Below, piece after piece: positions 17,546-26,055 of a stretch of 64,000 bases of DNA. The position numbers were made by a program, and so were the translations under genes. Location: contig NZ_JAKRFZ010000016.1 of the NCBI RefSeq assembly GCF_022347765.1, positions 44,051-108,050 of the forward strand, read 5' to 3'. The notes beneath the pieces are model-generated. The model was given only the letters and a program-made list of their open reading frames with translations. It had not been told where the DNA came from and searched no databases. The first letter of the stretch is position 1; each line of letters begins with the position of its first letter. The stretch comes from Pseudoalteromonas sp. OOF1S-7. GTDB lineage: Bacteria > Pseudomonadota > Gammaproteobacteria > Enterobacterales > Alteromonadaceae.

Positions 17546-19447
17546 TTAGAGTGTATCATCCAGCCATGTGAAGAATTCACGCTGCCACACAATGCCGTTT
17601 TGTGGCGAGAGCACCCAGTGGTTTTCTTCAGGGAAGTACAGGAAGCGGCTTTTCAGACCGCGCAGTTTGGCTGCCTGGAATGCCTGGATCCCCTGCTCCA
17701 GCGGTACGCGGTAATCTTTACCACCGTGGATAACAAACATAGGCGCATCCCATTTATCAACGTAGCTGACTGGGTTAAAAGCCGAATAAGTTTTGTCGGT
17801 TGCTGCGTTTTTATCCCAGTACGCCCCACCAAACTCGTGATCCACAAAGAAGACCTCTTCTGTACTGCCGTACATACTGCGCAGATCGAAAATACCGCAA
17901 TGGGCAATGAAAGACTTAAATCGACCATCATGATTACCCGCTAAATAAAAGGCAGAATAGCCACCAAAGCTGGCGCCAACAGCGGCAATGCGCGACTTAT
18001 CAACGTACGGAGCCTTAGCAATCTCATCAATGGCATCCAGGTAGTCCTGCATCACTTTACCACCCCAATCCTGGGTAATGTCTTCATTCCACTTAACACC
18101 ATGCCCCGGCATACCGCGACGATTCGGTGCTACCACAATATAACCCTGTGACGCCATAACCTGGAAATTCCAGCGGAAAGAGTAAAACTGTGACAGCGCC
18201 GACTGCGGTCCGCCTTGTAAATACAGTAAAGTCGGGTACTTCTTACTTTCATCAAAGTTGGGTGGATAGATAACCCAGCTCAGCATATCCTGGCCATCTT
18301 TGGTCTTTACCATCTGCTTTTTAACGGTTGGCAGGTCCATATTGGCATAAAATGCATCATTGACCTTGGTCAGTGCTGTCATTTTTTGGCTTTTCAGATC
18401 AAAGCGGTAAATTTCCTTCGCTTTGTTCATGCTGTTACGCGTTACCACCAGGTGTTTATCCAGTGCTGCGACAATGCCGTTCACATCGAACTGGCCTTTG
18501 GTAAGCTGTTTAACGAGCGGTCTGGCTTTCGGATTGGTGGTCACTGAGACCTGGAATAACTGGATCGTGCCGTCAGTCGGCGCCACAAAATAAATGTGTT
18601 TACCGTCTTCGCTCCACTTAAAGCTATTTACCGTACCATCCCAGTGTGCGGTCAGGTTGATGTTGTGATTTTTAACTCTGATGATGATGTCGTTCTTATC
18701 AGCTTCGTAACCTGGTGTGGTCATTTGCAACCAGGCCAGATGCCCTTTTGACGAAAATGCGGGGTACTTGTCATAACCAGGGTTACTTTCAGTCAGATTC
18801 GTGGTCTGCTTGCTGGCCAGGTTGTAACGATAGATATCAGTATTGGTACTGGCAACATATTCTGCACCGGTGAGCTTTTTACTCACATAATAGATGTTCT
18901 CACCTTTAGGTCCCCAGATGTAATCACTGCCGCCGCCAAATGGAGAAGTCGGGCTATCAAAGGGTTGCCCCAGCATGATGTCGACTTTTTCTTCTGTTTT
19001 CAGATCCTGATAAAACACATGCTTATAGCTGCCATCTTTCCAGGTATCCCAGTGGCGATAGTTCAGGTCATCAAATACATAGGCGTTTGCCTGGGTCAGT
19101 GCTGCATGCCTGTCGGATGCCAGAACCGCCTCTACTTCGACCTTCTCGTGGAACAGCTTTTTGCTGCCATCCACAGAGATTTTGCTGTTTGCCAGCAACC
19201 CCTGATAATCATCCAACAACTGCGGTGTACCGCCCTTAAGCGGTACCTGGTAGACTTTGCTGGCAAAATTGTTGTGCTCAACACTGGGCGTGGTCACTTT
19301 GTAAATGACGTGAGTGTTGTCTTTATTTAACCCCAACGCGCTTACGCGCTTTACCTGCCAGAGCTTTTCCGGGGTCATCACCTCTTTGGCGGCAACGCCG
19401 GTTGTTACTGCCAGCCCCAGGCCAGCATATGCAAGAATTCGCAACAT
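17546..19447 (-). CDS. Exported S9-family prolyl oligopeptidase-like peptidase
   Basis: 633 residues with a signal peptide ending around 'GVAA'. Residues ~30-390 form a beta-propeller typical of S9 peptidases (TolB/WD-like blades such as 'FSSKGHLAWLQM' and 'WSEDGKHIYFVAP'). The C-terminal alpha/beta hydrolase holds the triad Ser493 ('GASFGGYS'), Asp578 ('HGGKDYRVP') and His610 ('ENHWV'). It should cleave short peptides in the periplasm or outside the cell, as dipeptidyl- or acylaminoacyl-peptidases do. It lies downstream of nothing obvious on its strand and has a long upstream region, so it is probably its own transcription unit. A second S9 peptidase is encoded at 38003-40060; the two are not close duplicates. 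Confidence 0.9.
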   Translation of the reverse strand: MLRILAYAGLGLAVTTGVAAKEVMTPEKLWQVKRVSALGLNKDNTHVIYKVTTPSVEHNNFASKVYQVPLKGGTPQLLDDYQGLLANSKISVDGSKKLFHEKVEVEAVLASDRHAALTQANAYVFDDLNYRHWDTWKDGSYKHVFYQDLKTEEKVDIMLGQPFDSPTSPFGGGSDYIWGPKGENIYYVSKKLTGAEYVASTNTDIYRYNLASKQTTNLTESNPGYDKYPAFSSKGHLAWLQMTTPGYEADKNDIIIRVKNHNINLTAHWDGTVNSFKWSEDGKHIYFVAPTDGTIQLFQVSVTTNPKARPLVKQLTKGQFDVNGIVAALDKHLVVTRNSMNKAKEIYRFDLKSQKMTALTKVNDAFYANMDLPTVKKQMVKTKDGQDMLSWVIYPPNFDESKKYPTLLYLQGGPQSALSQFYSFRWNFQVMASQGYIVVAPNRRGMPGHGVKWNEDITQDWGGKVMQDYLDAIDEIAKAPYVDKSRIAAVGASFGGYSAFYLAGNHDGRFKSFIAHCGIFDLRSMYGSTEEVFFVDHEFGGAYWDKNAATDKTYSAFNPVSYVDKWDAPMFVIHGGKDYRVPLEQGIQAFQAAKLRGLKSRFLYFPEENHWVLSPQNGIVWQREFFTWLDDTL

Positions 19448-20110
19448 CGCGAAATACCTCCGAAAGTTTAATCCCGGCTAGACTACCTAAATCAGCAGAA
19501 ACTTAAAAGAGGCTACGACGAGTGGCTTTTTCCGGATGGGGATCCGAACGCCAAATTGGGTTTTGTGAAACTGTGTTTAAAATCGGGGCTACCGCAACTT
19601 TGGTCAAGACCTGCTGTATCACAGGCGCCTGAGACATAAAAGTCAACGCTTGTCCGCTAAGCAATAACCAGCTTTATCCTCAGAGCCTTATTCGCAGCAG
19701 TGCTCAACCACCCGGTAATTTTCAACTGCGACTTTTTATACACTCAACCGGCCTGAGATAAACGAATGAACCACACCACACCCTTGCCATATTCTGAACA
19801 GTCGATATTCAACCAGTCATTTATTCTTACCCGCAAGTTTGTAATAAGGTGTAATTGATGTTGAGTTTTTAACAAAATAGACTAGTAAGCCTGTTTATTT
19901 CGTTACTTTTGCCACCGCGATATTGTACAAATTTAAGCCACCCTATATATGCTCGATATGAGTATTAAATTCGATAATACCCGGCTTTAAAATAGTGAAT
20001 ATCAGCAAACTCAGAAGATAATGTGCGCAGCCTTTATCTGCTAATTGAGTTACCTGGATTGTAATACAGCAAGACAGAGTGCGAAGTGCGGGTCATGTCG
20101 AGAGGAAAAG
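19448..20110. other. 663-bp intergenic region between divergent genes
   Basis: No gene is seen. It should hold the promoters of the S9 peptidase (minus) and the AraC-type regulator (plus). A possible sigma70 promoter for the regulator is TTGTAC near 19922 with TATATG 17 bp downstream; the match is modest. The region becomes AT-rich towards the regulator. I found no convincing repeat or RNA structure. Confidence 0.35.
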
Positions 20111-20920
20111 GTGTATACCCACAATGCAGAATCCAATATATGCCTGATTAACTGTAATATCAAAGCACACAGGGATATTAATATGTTGGTATCACCACAA
20201 GGGTTTAGTACTGTGCATATCAGTGATAAGGAATTTTGCCAAAAAAGCTTTACTGTAATACCTGTGGCATTTTTAATTGATGTTGTTGCAAAAACCAAGA
20301 TCGTCGCCAGTGCTATGTTGGAAAAGGTAGTGGATAGTATTCAAAAAAAATTTGGCTTCCTTGTACCTGTAATAGCAATGGTCAGCGAGTCGTGCGGGCA
20401 TAAACAGGTGCTGTTTGAGCGAGGCGCGCTGGACTATGTGAGCTACCCCTTAATTCCCGCAGAATTACTACATCGGCTCAACTGTCTGAAACACATACTG
20501 ACCTTTAATCAGAATAGCGATTTAAATAGTAAAAATCTTGGGAATAAAAAAGCACGTCTGGCGAACGACGCGGTTGAGATTTTACGCGCCAGATTGTCTG
20601 AGAATGTCACTCTGGCTGAACTGAGTACGGCCCTTTCAACGAACAGAAATACCCTGGCCGAAGCATTTAAAACACATATGAATACATCGATTTTTAACTG
20701 GCTGAGAGAGCAACGAATGCTCAAAGGCGCACGATTACTGGCCGAAACGTCGTTAAGTGTGGTTCAGATTGCAGAGCGCGTGGGCTATACCGATGGCAAT
20801 AATTTTTCTACCGCGTTCAAAAAACAGTTTAATATGTCGCCTTTGAACTATCGCAAAGCGCGTCAACGCAGTGCCACAGCGCTGTATGGAAAAAATAGCA
20901 TAAACCGGTTGAGCCTTTAA
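20111..20920 (+). CDS. AraC-type regulator with a degenerate receiver-like N-terminus
   Basis: 269 residues from a GTG at 20111 preceded by AGAGGAAAAG, preferred to a TTG at 20045 that lacks a good site. Residues ~8-135 follow the alternating pattern of a response-regulator receiver: 'ICLINCNIKAHRDINMLVS' at the first strand, 'FLIDVVAKTK' in the middle and 'GALDYVSYPLIPAELLHRL' at the end, the last very close to the receiver 'A-DY--KP---EL--R' block. The acidic pocket before the first helix and a clear phospho-Asp are missing, so normal phosphorylation is doubtful. The C-terminal ~100 residues are an AraC double helix-turn-helix ('VTLAELSTALSTNRNTLAE', 'VVQIAERVGYTDGNNFSTAF', 'NMSPLNYRK'). 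It overlaps the next gene tail to tail by 4 bp. It sits beside the T6SS locus and could regulate it. Confidence 0.75.
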   Translation: MYTHNAESNICLINCNIKAHRDINMLVSPQGFSTVHISDKEFCQKSFTVIPVAFLIDVVAKTKIVASAMLEKVVDSIQKKFGFLVPVIAMVSESCGHKQVLFERGALDYVSYPLIPAELLHRLNCLKHILTFNQNSDLNSKNLGNKKARLANDAVEILRARLSENVTLAELSTALSTNRNTLAEAFKTHMNTSIFNWLREQRMLKGARLLAETSLSVVQIAERVGYTDGNNFSTAFKKQFNMSPLNYRKARQRSATALYGKNSINRLSL

Positions 20921-22413
20921 TGTGCCGCCGCAGGTATTGATTGCAAAAACTGTCTGCGCGCCTCAAAGCGTGCTGCTGGTACATACGGCCAGTAATCTGC
21001 GTTGCATAAAGCCTGCGTAAACCCGTCCAGGTCATTATTGACTATGTATTCCTGGATTACTTTGCGGCTGAGTGGCGTGTAGTGTCCGCAAAAGTGTAAA
21101 TCACCCACCATTGTCTTAATCTTGCTATCCAGCGCCGGCCAATTGACCTTGCCATAGGCTGCCACGCAGTCGGATTTGGCGCAAATGCTTTGCACGTCCT
21201 CCTCAACGGCCCGCCAGACCACTTCAAATAGTTTTTGCTGTACCTGCTTACTCAGCCTGAGTTGCGACAACTGCTCAACCAGGATAAAACGTTTCACGTC
21301 TTCGCCTGCTAAACCCGCCGCTTTAGCCAGCACACAGGTCGTGGCAAAGTCTAATCCGGCACGGGATAAATCATAAATGATCTGCTCAGCAGAGCGGTCC
21401 TTGCAGTCATAACCCCGCACAAGTATCAGCCCGGCGTTGTCGCCCGATACGCACAAAACGCCTTTTTGGCAACAAGCCTTACGGTTGTGTTCCTGCTCCC
21501 AGGTAAACTGACTGAGTGAAGTGGTCGTGTAAATCTCGGGCTGCACTGATGGTGCCGGTGCATCAATTTCTTCCATATCAGGCATAGCGGGTTCTATTTG
21601 TGTCTGATCATATGGCCGAGTTTGTCCTGCGTTGTCTGTCGGCCGAAACAAGCCCAATGCCTGAATGCGCTTGACCACACGATTGCGAATAACCTGTAGT
21701 GCGCCATTCAGGCGCTTTAACCCTTTTACCATAAAATGAATAAGCAAAACCGTTGCCGCGCCGCCCAGGCAGGCCAGCAATGGTTTATCAATATCAAGAA
21801 TTAATTGACTCTTTATGCCATGCAAGCGCTCAATCGGCAGATAGGAAGATAACAGAAACCCACAGCTCGTGCTGATACTCAGTTTTATCCAGTAACAGGA
21901 GGTAAACTCGCCAAGGAAACGCATACTTTTCAGATAGTGCCCAGCAATTGCCCGGCTGATAGCCGCAGCCCCACAGCCGGCAGCGCACAGGTAAAGCATA
22001 AAATTAGCGATCCATGACCAGCCATACATGCTGGACAGCGTTTGGTTTAACGTCGCACTGGTGACATAAGGTGACATCGCCAGCGCGCCGACACTGAGTA
22101 AACAAACCAGTAGTACCAGAAGTAACTGGCGTACCAGCGGGATTGCCCCTAAAAACCTTAAACGGCTGTTTTCATGCGCCTGGATCAGCTGAATACAGTC
22201 AGGTTTTGCCGGGGCTATCAACCCAGTAAGCTGTTTGTGCGTTTGCTCAAGCAGCGCGGTGTCTTGCTCTGATAACCCCTCACCATTTTGCTGCTTGCGT
22301 GTCACAGCAGCAAAAAATGCATTCGTTTCGGGTTTTACCGCGATACCCTGCATACTGGCGTAGCGGAGTATCGTGTTGAGTTCATCAATACGTTTATTTA
22401 TTAGCATACACAT
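20917..22413 (-). CDS. Four-helix membrane protein with a C-terminal pesticin-like lysozyme domain; candidate T6SS effector
   Basis: About 498 residues (ATG 22413; ATG 22407 is also possible; neither has a strong ribosome site). A ~90-residue helical head is followed by four membrane segments (~95-120, ~135-160, ~170-190, ~222-245), a Pro/Asp-rich linker, and a ~190-residue C-terminal domain. That domain has features I associate with pesticin-type muramidases and lysozyme-like T6SS toxins: 'LILVRGYDCKDRSAEQII' (GYD block), 'VLAKAAGLAGEDVKRFI', 'MVGDLHFCGHYTPLSRKVIQ' and 'NNDLDGF'. It would cut the glycan backbone of peptidoglycan. A membrane-spanning toxin next to a T6SS suggests an antibacterial effector. 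No matching immunity gene is obvious. The fold call is by pattern memory only; a structural membrane component of the T6SS is an alternative. Confidence 0.5.
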   Translation of the reverse strand: MCMLINKRIDELNTILRYASMQGIAVKPETNAFFAAVTRKQQNGEGLSEQDTALLEQTHKQLTGLIAPAKPDCIQLIQAHENSRLRFLGAIPLVRQLLLVLLVCLLSVGALAMSPYVTSATLNQTLSSMYGWSWIANFMLYLCAAGCGAAAISRAIAGHYLKSMRFLGEFTSCYWIKLSISTSCGFLLSSYLPIERLHGIKSQLILDIDKPLLACLGGAATVLLIHFMVKGLKRLNGALQVIRNRVVKRIQALGLFRPTDNAGQTRPYDQTQIEPAMPDMEEIDAPAPSVQPEIYTTTSLSQFTWEQEHNRKACCQKGVLCVSGDNAGLILVRGYDCKDRSAEQIIYDLSRAGLDFATTCVLAKAAGLAGEDVKRFILVEQLSQLRLSKQVQQKLFEVVWRAVEEDVQSICAKSDCVAAYGKVNWPALDSKIKTMVGDLHFCGHYTPLSRKVIQEYIVNNDLDGFTQALCNADYWPYVPAARFEARRQFLQSIPAAAH

Positions 22414-22631
22414 TATCAATTTGCGTGTTGGAGATGCATTCGTGATTAAAGTGCGTAATGCATAAGCGATAGCACTCGGCCCCTAACAAATGGAGCCATT
22501 GCATCAGGTGCGGTCAAAATTGAATAGTTCCCTAGTCTGATCTTCCTCTCAGAAGCGACTTTAATTATTCCCTGTGGGCTAACTCTGCTGCAGCGATACG
22601 CTTTAATCTTAGCCCTTCGATTTAGCAGAGT

Positions 22632-23390
22632 TTATTTAAAAAACATCATTCTGTTTTCAACAAACTTGGAATTGATTTGTCTTCTATATTCCACTCTCGC
22701 TATCTCAATTGCTTGTTCAACTATCGTTCTGTCTATGGAGTTCATAAGTTCCATGTCTCTTTTTAAGTGAGACTTTAAAGTCAATCCGTCTTTAAAGTCT
22801 GACCGGGAAAGATCACTGTGCCTTTCCCAATCTACGATAAAGCTCGCAAGCTTTTTAGGGCCCCACTTTATATTTCCAATCTTACTTATCCTTTCATTTA
22901 TTTGCTGATCACAGAAATGCAGTAAATAGTGGATCCTATCCATCTGTGCTAAGGTAATAGCCATATTCAATGAAGCAAAACCATAATCTTTTATTGCCTG
23001 GGATATATTCTTTGCATGCTCTCCATCGCCCGATGGATATAAATACTTATCTATGTTCTTCAGGCAGTCATGTGTGTAGGTTTCTACATAAGGAAGTCTG
23101 TCGCCACTTGACTTGGATAATTTCCCGCTGATACTCCCAGCGAACTTTATAAAGTCGGACAGGTAAGTAAAAACGGGTATTTTTGACAATGCATAGAGAA
23201 ACAACGAACCAACTTTGTATTTATCGTAGTACTTAGTGGAGGTTACCTTGTTGATTGGCGCCTTCATTTTTTTAAAGAAAGTTACTTCAGGATTATAAAC
23301 ATCGCCATACTTGCCTTTATAAAATTCAGCTTTCTCCAGGTAGAACCTTGTTACACTATCATTTAAACTCAAACTCATTCTTTTCACCAT
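22632..23390 (-). CDS. Unknown protein, candidate immunity protein to the upstream effector
   Basis: 252 residues (ATG 23390; Met5 at 23378 is an alternative). It has no recognisable domain, signal peptide or clear membrane span; the most hydrophobic part is 'VGSLFLYALSKIPVFTYL'. The C-terminal half is helical and charged. It is the last gene of the T6SS operon, 30 bp after a small basic protein, in the position where immunity proteins normally follow effectors. The gene is clearly AT-richer than the structural T6SS genes, as expected for an exchangeable effector/immunity cassette. The immunity role is inferred from position only. Confidence 0.5.
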   Translation of the reverse strand: MVKRMSLSLNDSVTRFYLEKAEFYKGKYGDVYNPEVTFFKKMKAPINKVTSTKYYDKYKVGSLFLYALSKIPVFTYLSDFIKFAGSISGKLSKSSGDRLPYVETYTHDCLKNIDKYLYPSGDGEHAKNISQAIKDYGFASLNMAITLAQMDRIHYLLHFCDQQINERISKIGNIKWGPKKLASFIVDWERHSDLSRSDFKDGLTLKSHLKRDMELMNSIDRTIVEQAIEIARVEYRRQINSKFVENRMMFFK

Positions 23391-23420
23391 TTAGATTTAA
23401 AAAATTAAACTCTCAAACTC

Positions 23421-23978
23421 TTATTTCATATAATTATGACCATCACCACCATGGCTCGTATTATATGAATAATGTTCAAACCGGATATTTCTGGCTTCAT
23501 TTATGATTCTACGCTGTTCAAAGCGCATTTTTTTGCCAGCCTCTTTACGGTTCTTAAACCGCACCCATAGCTCCCTTTCTTTTTTTGTTTTCTCGTCAGC
23601 TGGCAGGTTTTTAATTCTTCTTTCTATATAGCTTTTGGGGCCTTTATCGTAAAATTCCGCAGCGGATAGCTTATGCCCTAAGTGGATTTTTCTTATTCTG
23701 CGGCCAGAGTTTTTTGACTGATAAGTGTCGGTTAATTCTATCCAGCCACGGTGAGAATCTCCCGTTTTAGCTAATACCTCCCAGTTTCCAGAGTCACGCA
23801 ATTGAACCGCTGTGGGCTTTTCTAAAAACTGCCCCTGATAGCGTGCTTTTTTTGCTTTGGCATAACGTTCAAGTACAGCTATACCTAATCGACTTGTCAG
23901 GCTGGAAGAGTGGCTAGGTATAAGCGCTTGTCTTCTGCCACCCGATGGAAGCCATTCATCATCATGTCGTTTTCCCAT
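23421..23978 (-). CDS. Small basic protein, candidate T6SS effector (possible nuclease)
   Basis: 185 residues, strongly basic, with a GGAGAAAAG ribosome binding site. It directly follows the DUF4280 tip gene, the usual place for cargo delivered on the tip. Histidines and acidic residues cluster in 'IRKIHLGHKLSAAEFYD' and in the C-terminal 'SYNTSHGGDGHN'. The 'GHK' block recalls HNH/EndoVII-type toxins of the GH-E group, but the pattern is too short for a call. No signal or membrane segment is present, consistent with a cytoplasmic target such as nucleic acid. The gene is AT-richer than its upstream neighbours. Function is a hypothesis from context. Confidence 0.5.
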   Translation of the reverse strand: MGKRHDDEWLPSGGRRQALIPSHSSSLTSRLGIAVLERYAKAKKARYQGQFLEKPTAVQLRDSGNWEVLAKTGDSHRGWIELTDTYQSKNSGRRIRKIHLGHKLSAAEFYDKGPKSYIERRIKNLPADEKTKKERELWVRFKNRKEAGKKMRFEQRRIINEARNIRFEHYSYNTSHGGDGHNYMK

Positions 23979-24062
23979 ACTTTTCTCCGGTGATAGTTAT
24001 AATCAGATTGTTTTACTAAGAATTTAAAGAGCAAGTGAATGCTACTTGCTGTGTGAGCATGA

Positions 24063-24452
24063 TCATCCCTTTATCTGCACAGGGATCTGGCCCGGGCTGG
24101 TAACGCTGATCACTCCCGCCCACATGCACATCAACCTGCAGCTGTCGGTTAATATGGGCTTATTGGCGAGTAAAATCGTTGGTGCGCTGGGGATCCAGGG
24201 CGCAGGTATCGAAGGCACACAGGGCATAGGGGTGAGTACCCCAAATGCAGCGGCTGTTGCAGCGGCCACCGCAGGATTGGCAAGCGAGTTACACATGCCA
24301 AAGGGCAGAATATTCTTAAAGGGAATGTAGTCCATAACATTGGCCATCGGGGTGTTTTGCATGACCTTGTTTTCTGGTGTCACTATCAGGGTTGAAGGCG
24401 CCATACCGCATGAACATTGCAGTACTGCCCCCATTGCTACGGCCTGTGCCAT
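24063..24452 (-). CDS. PAAR-like tip protein, DUF4280 (IglG-like)
   Basis: 129 residues from ATG 24452, which has a GGAG 7 bp before it and begins 2 bp after the hub gene; a longer frame to 24506 would overlap it. The DUF4280 signature is clear: 'VAMGAVLQCSCGMAPSTLIV' at the N-terminus, 'ANVMDYIPFKNILPFGMC' in the middle, 'TPMPCVPSIPAPWIPSAPT' and 'LTDSCRLMCMWAGVISVTSP'. Several Cys residues could bind metal or iron-sulfur as in PAAR tips. DUF4280 proteins sharpen the spike and carry effectors; Francisella IglG has this domain. Its place between hub and cargo genes fits that job. Confidence 0.85.
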   Translation of the reverse strand: MAQAVAMGAVLQCSCGMAPSTLIVTPENKVMQNTPMANVMDYIPFKNILPFGMCNSLANPAVAAATAAAFGVLTPMPCVPSIPAPWIPSAPTILLANKPILTDSCRLMCMWAGVISVTSPGQIPVQIKG

Positions 24453-24454
24453 GG

Positions 24455-26050
24455 TTAGTCTCCGTCTGCTTCTTGTGTCTGAATGGTGATTTTTCCGTCC
24501 TGCCACTGCATCAGTTCGGTGTCTTTGTCTTTAGTCCGCTTGATACTGAATACAGGCTTGTCGTCCTGATATTCATGTCTAATCGCAGTCTGATCTTTGT
24601 CATTATTACCCAGCAGCAAATGATTCCCCTGGGTGTTCTGCTCCATAAAAACCGAAGCGCCCCAGTCCAGTACCCGGCAAACTCGCGCTTCAAATAAGCT
24701 TATTTCCAGCAGTACCCGGCACCCTTTATACAATGGAAAATAAAAATGAGGGGGCAAAAAATCTGGCCGGAATAATAGCTTAATCTCCTGATCCCACAGC
24801 GGAATATGAACGCGGTACTGGTTTTGTTTGGTGCTCTCATCCTGTGCGTACTGGTAGCTTTTGTCCTCGTCTGCACCCGGCTCTGAAAGGATAATCCCTT
24901 CAACAAAGCACGGCTCAGGTGACTTCGCATCCCCATCAATGCTGTTATCTTGTTGATGTTCAAATATCCCCTGATACTCGCACTGATATTGAGTCGCCGG
25001 CATATTAAGGTCATCCGGTGCGTTTTGCCGGGTGGCTGTGAGCTTAATCCCGGTTTTGACTCCCTGATAGGGTTGCTGATAGGCCAGCGAGACTTTACTC
25101 CAGCCTGGGTGTTTGAGCTCTAATCCCACACCGGGATAGAGCTGGTTAACCGGTATCGCACGCAGTGAAAACTGAAGCTTTGCCATCTTAGGTGTGCTAT
25201 GACTGAGCTGTAATTTCTTCTGCGTATTTTCCGTGTCGGTAAATGGGCTGCGCATTAGCCGGTCATTTTTAATGCCCTGAACAAGCAGGTTCTGCGACAG
25301 CGGGATGATTTTTGCCTGCGTACTATTTGCATTCAGCAGGTTTTGCGACTGAATATCTACTTTGGGATAATGGAGCTTAAACCTCGGCCTGTCGGCCGCA
25401 AACAAATCCAGATTTTGTGCCGGGCGCACCTTGTCATCGGTAATGGTGTAGCTATTTTTTTCATAATCATAGCGCCAGAAAACGCCCTGCTGTTTCAGAT
25501 AACTCAAAACAAACTGGTAGAAGCTTTGTCCCGTTGCGCCCATCGACAGGCAAATAAGAGGCTGAGCTTGCTCTAATACGCTACTGCCAAACTGGATGTT
25601 GAGTGTATCGGTTGCCTGGGCACTGATCACCTCTTTCATGGACTTACCCACATACAGTTCACACGGAAAATGCTGTTGCCACAAAAACTGTGCAGCATCG
25701 AAAAAACGACACTGATATTTGCGATACAGCACCTTGTTGCCCTTTACATCCATAAAGGTCTGCTCGTAGACGGAGCGCTCAGCCACCAGCGCCTTCAGTG
25801 TCAGCGTGTCTTTGTCCGGATTGGTCGAATCCTGGCTCAGTCCCAAGGTCAGGTCAATCAACTGCTCGCTGGTAAAGTCACCGATGAGGGTGTCACTGCC
25901 CAACTCGTCCGACAGCCAAAAATGTACTTCTCCGTTAAACCCTTGTTTATCTAGATGAAGCTGACAGAACTTAATATTGCCGCCGGCCACCGTGTGGGTT
26001 TGATGGTTAACTGTGAGTGTCAGCGTAAGCGCTGCTTTGTCTGTAAACAT
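24455..26050 (-). CDS. tssI: VgrG-like hub protein (gp27-type) with short C-terminus
   Basis: 531 residues. The N-terminal ~380 residues have the beta-rich pattern of the gp27-like hub of VgrG/phage baseplates, including the start 'ALTLTLTVNHQTHTV' and the internal 'RKYQCRFFDAAQFLWQQ' and 'GQSFYQFVLSYLKQQGVFWR' (compare the 'F-D-L--ll-QR-E-Gi-y-' region of VgrG). About residues 400-490 fit a gp5 OB-fold ('YRVHIPLWDQEIKLLFRP', 'CRVLDWGASVF'). It then ends after roughly one or two beta strands, without the long triple beta-helix of canonical VgrG. That helix appears to be encoded separately at 29731-30159. It is directly upstream of the DUF4280 tip. Assignment is by pattern and context; in Francisella the counterpart could be PdpA-like. 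Confidence 0.65.
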   Translation of the reverse strand: MFTDKAALTLTLTVNHQTHTVAGGNIKFCQLHLDKQGFNGEVHFWLSDELGSDTLIGDFTSEQLIDLTLGLSQDSTNPDKDTLTLKALVAERSVYEQTFMDVKGNKVLYRKYQCRFFDAAQFLWQQHFPCELYVGKSMKEVISAQATDTLNIQFGSSVLEQAQPLICLSMGATGQSFYQFVLSYLKQQGVFWRYDYEKNSYTITDDKVRPAQNLDLFAADRPRFKLHYPKVDIQSQNLLNANSTQAKIIPLSQNLLVQGIKNDRLMRSPFTDTENTQKKLQLSHSTPKMAKLQFSLRAIPVNQLYPGVGLELKHPGWSKVSLAYQQPYQGVKTGIKLTATRQNAPDDLNMPATQYQCEYQGIFEHQQDNSIDGDAKSPEPCFVEGIILSEPGADEDKSYQYAQDESTKQNQYRVHIPLWDQEIKLLFRPDFLPPHFYFPLYKGCRVLLEISLFEARVCRVLDWGASVFMEQNTQGNHLLLGNNDKDQTAIRHEYQDDKPVFSIKRTKDKDTELMQWQDGKITIQTQEADGD

Positions 26051-26055
26051 GGTGA

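Noticed and set aside
23421..23978. Firm call as a GH-E or HNH nuclease toxin
   Set aside because: Only a short 'GHK' block matches by eye; the rest of the family pattern could not be placed.
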